Made by a program: the position numbers and the translations under genes. A model generated the notes under the pieces. That model was not told the DNA's origin. It saw only the letters and a list, made by a program, of their open reading frames with translations, and ran no database searches. Below, one piece after another: positions 1 to 9,201 of a stretch of 64,000 nucleotides of DNA (positions within the stretch are counted from its first letter, which is position 1; the number at the start of each line of letters is the position of its first letter). Source of the stretch: Mycolicibacterium iranicum (GTDB taxonomy: Bacteria; Actinomycetota; Actinomycetes; Mycobacteriales; Mycobacteriaceae); NCBI RefSeq assembly GCF_001650495.1, contig NZ_LWCS01000043.1:62001-126000 (forward strand), written 5' to 3'.

Positions 1-1
1 G

Positions 2-826
2 TTGACCCGCCGCGGACCGCACCGAGTTTTGCGCGGTGACCTCGCCTTTGCCGGCCAGCCCGGTGTCGTCTATACGCCCGCCAAAGGCAAGAATCTGCCT
101 GGCGTTGCGCTCGCTCACGATTGGATCACATCGGCGGATCGGTACCACGGGACGCTGGAACACCTCGCGTCATGGGGCATCGTCGCCGCCGCACCCAACA
201 CCGAGACCGGCCTCGCGCCCTCGGTTCTCAATTTCGCCTACGACCTGGGCACGACGCTGGACATCATCACCGGGGTCCGCCTCGGCGAGGGCGATATCAG
301 CGTGCACCCCGGCAAGCTCGCTGTCGTCGGCCACGGGTTCGGCGGCTCGGCGGCGGTGTTCGCGGCGGCGGGCTTACCTCGTGGACCGATGGCCCCGAAA
401 GCAGTGGTCGCGGCATACCCGACGATCTCCAGCCCGCCCGCCGAGGCTCCTGCGTCCGGGCTCGCGGTGCCCGGCCTGATCCTGTCCGATCCCGGCGACC
501 CCATGTCGCTGCGGTCCAACGCGGTCGAACTGGCGCGCTCGTGGAAGTCCGCCACGTTGCGCGCGACGTCGGACACGAAGGCGGGCGGCCTGGTCGAGGG
601 ACGCACGCTGGCCAAAGCCGTCGGGCTGCCCGGCGCCCACCGCGGCACCCAGAAGATCGTTCGCGCCTTGATGACCGGCTACCTGCTGCACCTGCTCACC
701 GAGGACAAGACCTACCGCGACTTCGCCGATGGCGAGCTCGACTTGCCGAAGGCACCCGTCATGGATCCTTTCGCCGACGATCCGGTGGACCTCGAGAACA
801 AGGTCGTCGCTCTTTTGAAGCCGTAG
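2..826 (+). CDS. alpha/beta hydrolase (dienelactone hydrolase-like), probably complete or nearly so at the window edge
   Basis: The 274 residues read from a TTG at base 2; the real start may lie just outside the window. The fold is an alpha/beta hydrolase of the dienelactone hydrolase/chlorophyllase type. The nucleophile elbow reads GHGFGG at residues 110-115, so Gly112 sits where the family usually has the catalytic Ser. Possible Asp and His partners are D163/D166 and H213. Length and position next to the Rv3439c-like genes suggest it corresponds to M. tuberculosis Rv3438 (inference from synteny). Without the serine it may be a binding protein or use another nucleophile. There is no clear signal peptide in the visible part. 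Confidence 0.75.
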   Translation: MTRRGPHRVLRGDLAFAGQPGVVYTPAKGKNLPGVALAHDWITSADRYHGTLEHLASWGIVAAAPNTETGLAPSVLNFAYDLGTTLDIITGVRLGEGDISVHPGKLAVVGHGFGGSAAVFAAAGLPRGPMAPKAVVAAYPTISSPPAEAPASGLAVPGLILSDPGDPMSLRSNAVELARSWKSATLRATSDTKAGGLVEGRTLAKAVGLPGAHRGTQKIVRALMTGYLLHLLTEDKTYRDFADGELDLPKAPVMDPFADDPVDLENKVVALLKP

Positions 827-893
827 CTCTTCTGAAGCCGTAGCCCTTCTCAACCGGCAGCCCCGGGTGGCTCTGCCGGACAGCGAGACTTCT

Positions 894-907
894 CAACCAA
901 CTGGTTG
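894..907. promoter_or_regulatory. short inverted repeat ahead of the F420 oxidoreductase gene
   Basis: Arms CAACCA and TGGTTG flank a two-base centre, ending 18 bases before the ATG at 926. The position suits an operator or promoter-proximal site for the following two-gene unit, but no dedicated regulator lies beside it. Function is inferred from position only. Confidence 0.25.
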
Positions 908-925
908 GCCGTGTATACCTGGTTC

Positions 926-1959
<1,034 letters not shown>

Positions 1960-1963
<4 letters not shown>

Positions 1964-2382
1964 CGGAGCTGACCGAAGACGTCAAAGACTTCCTGTCCCA
2001 CGGGACGCGCACCGCCAAACTGGGATATCTCGCCAAGGACGGCAGACCGCTCATCGCGCCGGTCTGGTTCGTCGTCGACGGCCGGCAGCTGGTCTTCAAC
2101 ACCGGTAAGGACACCGCCAAAGGCCGGGCGCTGGCCCGTGATCCGCGCGTTGTCATCTGCGTCGACGATGAGCGGCCCCCGTTCTCGTTCGTGCAGATCC
2201 AGGGCACGGTCACGTTCAGCGAAGACCCCGACGAACTACTGGACACCGCAACCCGAATCGGCGGCCGTTACATGGGTGCCGACCGCGCCGAGGAGTTCGG
2301 CCGTCGCAACGGCGTCCCCGGCGAGCTCGTGGTCCGCGTGACGCCGACGAAGGTGATCGCGGCGTTCGGCGTGGCTGATTAA
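1960..2382 (+). CDS. PPOX-class F420-dependent oxidoreductase
   Basis: A 140-residue split-barrel flavin/deazaflavin-binding protein. The opening (LSHGTRTAKLGYLAKDGRP) and the centre (PVWFVVDGRQLVFNTGKDTAKGRAL) match the pyridoxamine-phosphate-oxidase-like F420 reductases that are abundant in mycobacteria. The start overlaps the stop of the preceding F420 oxidoreductase by four bases (ATGA), implying a two-gene operon of F420 enzymes. Its TAA stop shares the bases TTAA (2379-2382) with the stop of the convergent gene. The natural substrate cannot be read from the sequence. Confidence 0.85.
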
Positions 2383-3554
2383 CTGCCGGACAGCGTGTCC
2401 TCCCAGAACAACAGGCGCGCTCGGACTCTCGGATTGCTCAGATTGTCGAGCACCTTGAGGCCGGCAGTCGTCAACGCAGGGACGCCGACCAGGCGGTGGA
2501 ACAGCCTTCCGCGCCGGTATTCCCTGCCCCAGATCCCGTCGACCTGCTGCTGGTAGTTGGTGAAGTCATCGGGACCGCCGTTGGTCAGCGCCGCGACGGC
2601 GCACTCGCCGGCGGCGAGCCCCGACTGCAGGGCCTTCGAGATGCCCGCACCCGAGACCGGCCGCGCGGCGCCCATCGCGTCGCCGGCGAACAGCACTCCC
2701 GGCCGCCACGGCGGCCACGCCGTGAACCCCATCGGCAGGCGCCATGCCTGCAACGCCTTGGAGCTCTGCAGCTCGGCGACTGAGGGCAGTTTCCAGTCGC
2801 GGGGCAGCCCGTCCATGAAGTCACCCAGAAGCCTGGCGGCGTTGATGTCATGCCAGCGCTTGAAGCTGTTGACATAGCCGACGCCGATGTTGACCCTCCC
2901 GTCGCCGAGCGGGAACACCCAGCCGTAGCCGGGTAACTGCTTGCCCTCGTGAGAGATCTTGAGGTGGATGTCCAACGAGTCGGAGTCCGGTCGGTTGGCC
3001 GTCATCTCGGCGCGTATCGCGATTGCCGAGTAGCCGTTGTACTGGGACGTCAGCTTCAGCGAACGCCGGACAGGTGAGTACGTCCCGTCGGCGGCGATCA
3101 CCGCATCCGCGCGGATGACCTCTCCACTTTTGAGGGTGAGGCCGTTGACGCGTCCACTGTCATCGACGGAGGCGCCGGTGACCTCGGCGCCCTGACGGAC
3201 TTCGGCGCCCGCGGCCTCTGCGTGCTTGAGCAGCATCGTGTCCAGCTGGGTGCGGCGGATACCGTGCCCGTGATCGGGCATGCCCGGCCGGCGGGGAAAC
3301 GACAGCTCCCACTCGGTGGGGCTGTAGATCGTCGCGCGGTTGAGCCGGTGGAACTTGGCCACCTCGTCGGCCAGACCCATCTTCTGCATGAAGCTGACGG
3401 CGCGCGGCGTGAGACCGTCACCGCAGGGCTTGTCCCGCGGGAATTCGGCCTTGTCCAGCAAAATCACTCGCGCACCGGTTCGCACGGCCTGCCATGCGGC
3501 CGCGGAGCCCGCGGGCCCTCCCCCGGAAACCGCCACGTCGTATTGCTCCGCCAT
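2379..3554 (-). CDS. geranylgeranyl reductase family FAD-dependent oxidoreductase
   Basis: A 391-residue flavoprotein. The Rossmann GGGPAGSAAA motif is near residue 11, the family signature DKPCGDGLTP is near residue 41, and a second FAD motif GDAMGAARPVSGAGI lies near residue 290. The family includes mycobacterial MenJ, which saturates one isoprene unit of menaquinone, and archaeal geranylgeranyl reductases. This copy stands alone beside a TetR gene, so it is a paralogue whose prenyl or polyene substrate is unknown. The start is the ATG at 3554. It is convergent with the PPOX gene, and the two stops overlap. Confidence 0.8.
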   Translation of the reverse strand: MAEQYDVAVSGGGPAGSAAAWQAVRTGARVILLDKAEFPRDKPCGDGLTPRAVSFMQKMGLADEVAKFHRLNRATIYSPTEWELSFPRRPGMPDHGHGIRRTQLDTMLLKHAEAAGAEVRQGAEVTGASVDDSGRVNGLTLKSGEVIRADAVIAADGTYSPVRRSLKLTSQYNGYSAIAIRAEMTANRPDSDSLDIHLKISHEGKQLPGYGWVFPLGDGRVNIGVGYVNSFKRWHDINAARLLGDFMDGLPRDWKLPSVAELQSSKALQAWRLPMGFTAWPPWRPGVLFAGDAMGAARPVSGAGISKALQSGLAAGECAVAALTNGGPDDFTNYQQQVDGIWGREYRRGRLFHRLVGVPALTTAGLKVLDNLSNPRVRARLLFWEDTLSGS

Positions 3555-3605
3555 AGTTGCTATTCGGAACCGTGTCCGAGGCGGATGGGTGCGGGCGAAA
3601 GTTTG

Positions 3606-4181
3606 TCAGGCTCGGATGCCACCGGTGAGGATTGCGGCCAGCTCACGGTAGGCGGCGGCGTCGTCCAACCCGGTGCTGTCCCGCACCACACGTTGCTGGA
3701 TGCGCACCATCACCGTCGCCACCAGATCGGCTGCGAACGCGGCGTGCACGTCCCGAAACTCTCCCGCCGCGACACCGTCGGCGATCAGCTCCTGGACCCG
3801 TCGCGCCGCGATCCGGGTGTTCTTCTCGTAGATGGCGCGGGCGGGTGCGAACGCGTCGAGGTCGGCCATGAACTGATCCGACGCCGGATCGAGTGCTGTG
3901 CCGACGCCTTCCAAGTAGGCGGCAATGCGCTCGCGAGCGCCCGTGACGACATCGACGCGTGACTCGACCGACTCGGTCGCGGCGCGGAAGAAGTGCACGG
4001 TCGCCGCCTGGACGAGCTGCTCCTTGCTGCTCGCCAGGGTGTACAGCGTGGACTTGGAGCAGCGCAGACGCGCGGCGATGTCGTCGAGGGTCAGATGTGC
4101 AAAACCGTCTGCCAGGAACAGGGCCACGAGCGCGTCGAACAGCTCGGTCTGTCGCGCAGTGGCGAAGGCGGGCTTGGACAC
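3606..4181 (-). CDS. TetR/AcrR family transcriptional regulator
   Basis: A 191-residue repressor-type protein. The N-terminal helix-turn-helix is at roughly residues 25-50 (LTLDDIAARLRCSKSTLYTLASSKEQL), followed by an all-helical ligand domain. It starts at GTG 4181 and is divergent from an acyl-CoA dehydrogenase gene, 43 bases away. A TACTAT -10 element lies six bases before the GTG, so the mRNA is probably leaderless. The two AGTACT palindromes in the shared promoter are its likely operators, giving autoregulation plus control of the dehydrogenase. An acyl-CoA or related ligand is a reasonable guess. Confidence 0.85.
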   Translation of the reverse strand: MSKPAFATARQTELFDALVALFLADGFAHLTLDDIAARLRCSKSTLYTLASSKEQLVQAATVHFFRAATESVESRVDVVTGARERIAAYLEGVGTALDPASDQFMADLDAFAPARAIYEKNTRIAARRVQELIADGVAAGEFRDVHAAFAADLVATVMVRIQQRVVRDSTGLDDAAAYRELAAILTGGIRA

Positions 4182-4187
4182 CGGTTA

Positions 4188-4217
4188 ATAGTACTGTGTG
4201 CCGTCCTGTAGTACTGT
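4188..4217. promoter_or_regulatory. divergent leaderless promoters with two repeated AGTACT operator sites
   Basis: TAGTACTGT occurs twice, at 4189-4197 and 4209-4217, exactly 20 bases apart. On the plus strand TACTGT at 4212-4217 lies seven bases before the ATG at 4225. On the minus strand TACTAT (4188-4193) lies six bases before the GTG at 4181. Both genes therefore look leaderless. Each -10 element sits inside one copy of the palindromic repeat, so a bound TetR would cover both promoters. Confidence 0.6.
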
Positions 4218-4224
4218 CCTGCGT

Positions 4225-5367
4225 ATGGCCGTGGATCGCCTCCTCCCCACTGACGAGTCCCGCGAATTGATCGACCTCGCCCGCCGAATCGCCGACAAAG
4301 TGCTCGCGCCGATCGTCGATCAACACGAAAAAGAGGAGACCTATCCCGCGGGCATCTTCGCCACACTCGGCGAGGCCGGGCTGCTGAGTCTGCCGTACCC
4401 CGAGGAATGGGGCGGCGGCGGCCAGCCCTACGAGGTGTACCTGCAGGTGCTCGAGGAACTTGCCGCGCGCTGGGCCGCCGTCGCGGTGGCAGTCAGCGTG
4501 CACAGCCTGTCGTGCCATCCGCTGATGAGCTTCGGATCCGACGAGCAACGGCAGCGCTGGCTTCCCGACATGCTCGGCGGGTCGACGATCGGCGCCTACA
4601 GCCTGTCCGAGCCGCAAGCCGGTTCGGACGCTGCGGCGCTGACCTGCAAGGCGACGGCCGTCGACGGCGGCTACCGCGTCACCGGGTCCAAGGCGTGGAT
4701 CACCCACGGCGGGGTCGCCGACTTCTACAACCTGTTCGCCCGCACCGGCGAGGGCTCACAAGGTATTTCGTGCTTTATCGTCCCTGGCGACACTCCCGGG
4801 CTGACGTTCGGCAAGCCCGAGGAGAAGATGGGCCTGCACGCGGTGCCGACCACCGCCGCACATTACGACGACGCGTTCCTCGACGCCGACCGGCGGATCG
4901 GCGCCGAAGGGCAGGGACTCCAGATCGCCTTCAGCGCACTCGATTCCGGCCGCCTGGGTATCGCGGCAGTGGCCGTCGGGCTGGCTCAGGCCGCGCTTGA
5001 CGAGGCAGTGAACTACAGCCAGGAGCGAACGACGTTCGGCCGCAAGATCATCGATCATCAGGGTTTGGCGTTCCTGCTCGCCGACATGGCAGCTGCCGTG
5101 GATTCGGCGCGGGCCACCTACCTGGATGCGGCGCGCCGCCGCGACGCGGGCTTGCCGTACTCGCGGCAGGCCTCGGTGGCCAAGCTCGTCGCGACAGACG
5201 CCGCGATGAAGGTGACCACCGACGCCGTTCAAGTCCTCGGAGGCGCGGGCTACACCAGGGACTACCGCGTCGAGCGGTACATGCGGGAAGCCAAGATCAC
5301 CCAGATCTTCGAGGGCACCAATCAGATTCAGCGGTTGGTCATCAGCCGGCACCTGGCGCGCGGCTGA
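4225..5367 (+). CDS. acyl-CoA dehydrogenase (FadE type)
   Basis: A 380-residue FAD enzyme of the short/medium-chain acyl-CoA dehydrogenase family, which introduces the alpha-beta double bond in acyl-CoA. Visible family segments are YSLSEPQAGSDAAAL, AWITHGGVADFY, the ERTTFGRKI stretch and IFEGTNQIQRLV near the C terminus, which carries the usual catalytic Glu. I place the start at ATG 4225, seven bases after a TACTGT -10 box; GTG 4198 would put the start upstream of the promoter. The divergent TetR gene is the likely regulator. Chain-length preference cannot be judged. Confidence 0.88.
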   Translation: MAVDRLLPTDESRELIDLARRIADKVLAPIVDQHEKEETYPAGIFATLGEAGLLSLPYPEEWGGGGQPYEVYLQVLEELAARWAAVAVAVSVHSLSCHPLMSFGSDEQRQRWLPDMLGGSTIGAYSLSEPQAGSDAAALTCKATAVDGGYRVTGSKAWITHGGVADFYNLFARTGEGSQGISCFIVPGDTPGLTFGKPEEKMGLHAVPTTAAHYDDAFLDADRRIGAEGQGLQIAFSALDSGRLGIAAVAVGLAQAALDEAVNYSQERTTFGRKIIDHQGLAFLLADMAAAVDSARATYLDAARRRDAGLPYSRQASVAKLVATDAAMKVTTDAVQVLGGAGYTRDYRVERYMREAKITQIFEGTNQIQRLVISRHLARG

Positions 5368-5956
5368 TCGTGTCGCAGACCGGGGTTGCGACCGCAGGCC
5401 GCCGCGACACAGCGAGCTCGCCGAGCAGCGCCACGACGACACCGAACGCGAAGTACAGCGGGACCAGAAACGGTCCGACCCCGAAGAGTCCGTCCGAGCC
5501 GGGGTTATAGGCGAACACCCCGACCTCGACCAGCCCGATCTCGACGGCGGGCCCGACGACGGCCACCACGGCGCCGCAGACCGCACCCGGCCCGTCCCCG
5601 AGAACGCACCAGGTGACGGCGGCCGCGACGACGAGCAGCGCGGTGGCCGGGACGACCGGCGCGCCGTGCAGCAGCGCCGTCGTCACATACATCCCGACGA
5701 CGGTGGCCACCCCGGCGAGCGCCTGCCTCGCCGCGACGCTGTCACGGATCGCGGGCAGGTGGAGCCGCAGCTCGGCCAGTGACACCGTGGCGGCGCCGAC
5801 CAGCAGGGGGAACCAGAACGGACTGCCCCAGACAAAGGGCACGGCGTCGGTGTAGTACACGGTGGTGCCGGTGACGACGTGGCTGTGGTCGCCGATCAGC
5901 GCGGCAACCCCGCCGACGACGAAGAGGACCACCGCTTCCGGGATTCGCAGCCTCAC
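5342..5956 (-). CDS. multi-spanning membrane protein of unknown function
   Basis: About 204 residues with around six hydrophobic segments, beginning IPEAVVLFVVGGVAAL and including FWFPLLVGAATVSLAEL and ALLVVAAAVTWCVLG. I chose GTG 5956, 11 bases downstream of the preceding gene's stop, because the longer reading from 6028 adds an arginine-rich stretch overlapping that gene. It is probably the last gene of the minus-strand group that starts at 7691. Its 3' end overlaps the convergent acyl-CoA dehydrogenase by 26 bases. I see no enzymatic motif. Confidence 0.65.
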   Translation of the reverse strand: MRLRIPEAVVLFVVGGVAALIGDHSHVVTGTTVYYTDAVPFVWGSPFWFPLLVGAATVSLAELRLHLPAIRDSVAARQALAGVATVVGMYVTTALLHGAPVVPATALLVVAAAVTWCVLGDGPGAVCGAVVAVVGPAVEIGLVEVGVFAYNPGSDGLFGVGPFLVPLYFAFGVVVALLGELAVSRRPAVATPVCDTISRAPGAG

Positions 5957-5967
5957 GTCGCGTGACG

Positions 5968-7383
5968 CTACCCCTCCTGTTTCTGGGGCTCTCCGACCTG
6001 CGGCACTTCGTCGGCGGCGATCTCGCACGGTGTCTGTCCTGCCGCGGACGGCTCGGCGGGCGGCAACGGTTGTGCCGGCGGCGGAGCAGGCTCAGGTGCC
6101 GGTGCCGCAACCGGTGCCAGTGCGATGGGCGGTTCGCACGGATCCTCGACCGGTTCGGCCTCGCCGGTGACCACCGCCTCCTCGACGGGGTCCGGCTCCT
6201 TCGGCTCTTCCTTCTCGTCGAGCTCGGGTTCCTCGGGTTCAGGGTCGTCGGGTTCCTCGGTTTCCTCGGATTCAGGATCGTCGAGCGCGGGTCCTTCCAG
6301 GTCTGGTTTCTCCAGCTCTGGAAGGTCGCCGCTGCCACCCAGGAGTCCGCTCAACGAGTCGGCGAACTGTTGGCCGAGACCCGACAGGCCACCGCCGATG
6401 TCGGGCATACCCGAGCCCATCGATCCCAGCGTCGGCATGGGAGGCGCGCTCGCTGCAGGTAGCGGCGGCACCGACCCAGAAGGGGTCGCAGAAGCGACGG
6501 GCTCGGGGTTCGCGGGAGCGCTCCAGGCAGCGGGCGCGGTCGCGGCCGGCGCGGGCGCGGGAGTCGCAGGCGCGCTCCACGCGGCGGGCGCAGAGACGGC
6601 CGAGGCCGGAGCGGGGGCCGGAACCACCGCGGCGGCTGATGCGCAACGGGGCGCGTCGTCGCACTCGGGCCGGTCGGGCGTCCGCGCCGGGCCGAAATCA
6701 CCGGGGACATCGAATACCGGGGATGACTCCGCGGCGATCTCGGCGATCGCCCGATCGTAGGAAGCGGTCACCGACCCCACGGCGGTCTGCATCGCAGTAA
6801 GCCACTCCGAGCTGATCGCGTTGTGCACGAACGGTTTCACCGCTTGATCGATCAGTTCGCTGGCCGCGGCCCGATCCCCAACTCCGGTCGTCACGGTGTG
6901 TGCGGCCGCCGTCCATTCGCCACGTGCCGGCGCGGTGCGCCCTTCGATCGCAAGGACCGCATCGACCTTCGCGCATACCGCCCGCCACAGCTCCTCGCGC
7001 AGAGCGACCAACGCCTCGGCTGCGGTCTGCACTGCCGCAGCGACACCGGCCGACGCATCACCGTGTCGCCTCAAGAACTCTTGCGCGGCCTGCCCGCCGC
7101 CGCCCTGCCACACAGTGGGCAACCGATCGAGCTGTCGGGACTGCACAGCCAGAGCGTCCTGCGACGACCGCACCGCAGCCTCCAGCGCCAGGCACACTCG
7201 CTGCAGCGCAGCCAGATCCATCCCGTCCTCCGTGCGGTACCAGTCGTCGACCTGTGAGGCGTGGAGCGTCAGATCCTGATGGTCGAATCCGAGCTGATGG
7301 CAGGCCCACACGTAACCCTGCACGGTCTCCACCGCCGGACGTCCCTGCGCCAATCGCGAAGCAACGTCGTGGTTTTCAGGCAT
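5968..7383 (-). CDS. Rv3439c-like Ala/Pro/Glu-rich protein with N-terminal WXG-type helical domain; candidate ESX substrate
   Basis: A 471-residue protein in two parts. Residues 1 to about 230 are helical and contain VWQGG (W92-x-G94) plus a YxxxD element (Y49-D53). The rest is low complexity: Ala/Pro-rich to about 345, a Gly/Ser/Met-rich stretch around 350-385, then a strongly acidic Glu/Pro/Asp tail. The start is ATG 7383, only five bases after the stop of the EspC-like gene, so the pair is co-transcribed. M. tuberculosis has the same order at Rv3440c-Rv3439c. The helix-WXG-helix part next to an EspC-like partner resembles ESX substrate pairs. There is no Sec signal peptide. Secretion is inferred, not shown. 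Confidence 0.75.
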   Translation of the reverse strand: MPENHDVASRLAQGRPAVETVQGYVWACHQLGFDHQDLTLHASQVDDWYRTEDGMDLAALQRVCLALEAAVRSSQDALAVQSRQLDRLPTVWQGGGGQAAQEFLRRHGDASAGVAAAVQTAAEALVALREELWRAVCAKVDAVLAIEGRTAPARGEWTAAAHTVTTGVGDRAAASELIDQAVKPFVHNAISSEWLTAMQTAVGSVTASYDRAIAEIAAESSPVFDVPGDFGPARTPDRPECDDAPRCASAAAVVPAPAPASAVSAPAAWSAPATPAPAPAATAPAAWSAPANPEPVASATPSGSVPPLPAASAPPMPTLGSMGSGMPDIGGGLSGLGQQFADSLSGLLGGSGDLPELEKPDLEGPALDDPESEETEEPDDPEPEEPELDEKEEPKEPDPVEEAVVTGEAEPVEDPCEPPIALAPVAAPAPEPAPPPAQPLPPAEPSAAGQTPCEIAADEVPQVGEPQKQEG

Positions 7384-7388
7384 TTGTG

Positions 7389-7691
7389 CTAGCCCAACCG
7401 GTCGGCTGCGCCAGCATCGGCGTCCTCGTAGCGGTCGGCGGACACGTCGAGCACCGCAGCGATCTCCGCCGCCGCACGGGACCATTCCCGCACCGACGAC
7501 GCCACCTCGGCCAGCGCCTCGCCCAGCGCCTCACCTCGGCCGGCGTGCGCACGGCCCGCGGTGGCAGCCCCGAAGTCGAAGTGCACCATGTGTTTTCGCG
7601 CAGCTTCGCCGAGGATAGCTGCCGCCACGGTGAACTCCTGCGCCATCGCGCGCACCGCGATCGTATCGACGCGTGCCACTACCGTTCCCAT
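7389..7691 (-). CDS. Rv3440c-like, EspC-family small helical protein with YxxxD secretion motif
   Basis: A 100-residue all-helical protein. The spacing of F38-x-F40-G41, A44-G46, G52-L56, W70 and the C-terminal Y88-E-D-A-D92 follows the EspC/DUF2580 pattern of ESX-exported proteins. YxxxD/E after the second helix is the general type VII export signal. The start is ATG 7691, placed nine bases after the CGTC of an ECF-type promoter, so the mRNA is essentially leaderless. Its operon partner (5968-7383) carries the WXG element. The ESX-4 core begins about 7.5 kb away under the same promoter type, so ESX-4 is the likeliest exporter (inference). Confidence 0.8.
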   Translation of the reverse strand: MGTVVARVDTIAVRAMAQEFTVAAAILGEAARKHMVHFDFGAATAGRAHAGRGEALGEALAEVASSVREWSRAAAEIAAVLDVSADRYEDADAGAADRLG

Positions 7692-7699
7692 ATGAGATA

Positions 7700-7727
7700 G
7701 GACGCAGGTACGTGCTCTGCGGTTCCC
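7700..7727 (-). promoter_or_regulatory. ECF sigma (SigM-type) promoter of the EspC-like/WXG operon
   Basis: On the minus strand GGGAACC (7721-7727) is followed by 16 bases and then CGTCC (7700-7704). The 13 bases CTGCGTCCTATCT around the -10 are identical to those in front of esxU. The ATG follows nine bases after CGTC. Confidence 0.75.
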
Positions 7728-7732
7728 TCGAA

Positions 7733-9070
7733 TCAGCTTTGGGCGCTGACCGACTCCGCCACGCGCACCGCCATCTGCCGCGCAGTGTCCTCGTCAGCGG
7801 CCTCGACCATGACCCGAACCACCTGCTCGGTACCCGAGGGCCGCAACAAAATCCGGCCGGTGTCGCCCAGCTCCTCTTCGACCTGGGCGACCACGTCGCG
7901 CACCGACGGCGCTTCGGCGACGGTCGCCTTGTCGGCGACTGCAACATTGATGAGCACCTGCGGAAGGGTCTGCATCGGTTCGGCGAGGCTCGCCAGGCTG
8001 CGCCCTGTCTGCGCCATCCGCGCCATCAATCGCAGACCCGTGACGATGCCGTCGCCGGTGGTGCCGAAGGTCGGCAGCACGATGTGGCCGGACTGCTCGC
8101 CGCCGAGCGAGAAGTCGCCCGCCCGGAGTTCCTCAAGGACATAGCGGTCACCGACGCCGGTGGTGCGGATGTCGATGCCGGCCGACCGCATCGCCAGGTG
8201 CAGGCCCATGTTGCTCATCACGGTGGTGACCAGCGTGTCGGACGCCAGTTCGCCTGCTTCCTTCATGGCCAGCGCGAGCACGACCATGATGGAGTCGCCA
8301 TCGACGACGCGTCCGTGCGCGTCCACGGCGAGACAGCGGTCGGCGTCGCCGTCGTGGGCGAGCCCGAGGTCGGCTCCGTAGGACACCACCGCGGCACGCA
8401 GCGTGTCCATGTGTGTGGAGCCGCAACCGTCGTTGATGTTCAGGCCGTCGGGATCGGCATGGATCGGGATGACGTTGGCCCCCGCAGCGCGGTAGGCCAG
8501 CGGTCCTGCCACGGAGGCGGCGCCGTGCGCGCAGTCAACGACGACGGTCAGGGCATCCAGCCTCGTCGTGGCGGCCTTGCCGACGTGACGCAGGTAGCGC
8601 TCGAGGGCATCTTCTGCGCTGACGACGCGGCCGATGCCCGCACCGGTCGGACGGTCACCGGGGCCCTGCTGGACCAGTTCCTCGATGCGGTCCTCGGTGT
8701 CGTCGTCGAGTTTGTGACCCCCAGGGCCGAAGATCTTGATGCCGTTGTCGGGCATCGGGTTGTGCGACGCGGAGATCATCACGCCGAAGTCGGCGTCATA
8801 GGCGCCGGCCAGGTACGCCACGGCGGGTGTCGGCAGAATCCCGACCCGCAGCGTGTCGACGCCCTCGCTGGTGATCCCGGCGATGACGGCGGCTTCGAGC
8901 ATTTCGCCGCTGGCCCGGGGGTCACGCCCCACCACGGCGACGCGGCGACGGGTCTCACCCGACCTGCCGAGCCGACGGGCCGCCGCCGAACCCAGGGCCA
9001 TCGCCAATTCGGCGGAAAGTTCCTGGTTGGCGACACCTCGTACGCCGTCGGTGCCAAACAGTCGAGCCAT
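7733..9070 (-). CDS. glmM: phosphoglucosamine mutase
   Basis: A 445-residue enzyme that converts glucosamine-6-phosphate to glucosamine-1-phosphate for UDP-GlcNAc and hence peptidoglycan (Rv3441c, mrsA). The start MARLFGTDGVRG, the active-site loop ISASHNP with phospho-Ser S102, the metal loop HDGDADR and the C-terminal phosphate-binding segment LLRPSGTEQVVRVM are all present. Length is normal for the family. It lies 41 bases upstream of the EspC-like gene, but that gene has its own promoter in the gap. A strong terminator hairpin lies upstream, between glmM and the small secreted protein gene. Confidence 0.97.
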   Translation of the reverse strand: MARLFGTDGVRGVANQELSAELAMALGSAAARRLGRSGETRRRVAVVGRDPRASGEMLEAAVIAGITSEGVDTLRVGILPTPAVAYLAGAYDADFGVMISASHNPMPDNGIKIFGPGGHKLDDDTEDRIEELVQQGPGDRPTGAGIGRVVSAEDALERYLRHVGKAATTRLDALTVVVDCAHGAASVAGPLAYRAAGANVIPIHADPDGLNINDGCGSTHMDTLRAAVVSYGADLGLAHDGDADRCLAVDAHGRVVDGDSIMVVLALAMKEAGELASDTLVTTVMSNMGLHLAMRSAGIDIRTTGVGDRYVLEELRAGDFSLGGEQSGHIVLPTFGTTGDGIVTGLRLMARMAQTGRSLASLAEPMQTLPQVLINVAVADKATVAEAPSVRDVVAQVEEELGDTGRILLRPSGTEQVVRVMVEAADEDTARQMAVRVAESVSAQS

Positions 9071-9153
9071 CGTGACAACCTCTCACACGTGGGGGCTCGC
9101 GAGCCAATTGCTCGGCCCCGCGTGAATTATCGCCCCTATCGGCCGGAAAACGG

Positions 9154-9191
9154 CTCACCGCCCGCACCCGGGCGTGGATGCGGGCGGTGAG
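9154..9191 (-). terminator. intrinsic terminator of the small secreted protein gene
   Basis: A perfect 13-bp stem, CTCACCGCCCGCA (9154-9166) with TGCGGGCGGTGAG (9179-9191), and a 12-base loop. It begins 11 bases past the stop of the gene ending at 9202 and is followed on the minus strand by CCGTTTTCC. It separates that gene from glmM. Confidence 0.85.
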
Positions 9192-9201
9192 AGTGGATCA
9201 A

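Noticed and set aside
3564..3590. GGAACC on the plus strand between the reductase and TetR genes
   Set aside because: No CGTC at the right distance and no plus-strand gene follows.
6100..6700. Repetitive Pro/Glu/Ala coding stretch as a DNA repeat or CRISPR-like array
   Set aside because: The repetition is low-complexity amino acid sequence, without regular unit length or spacers.
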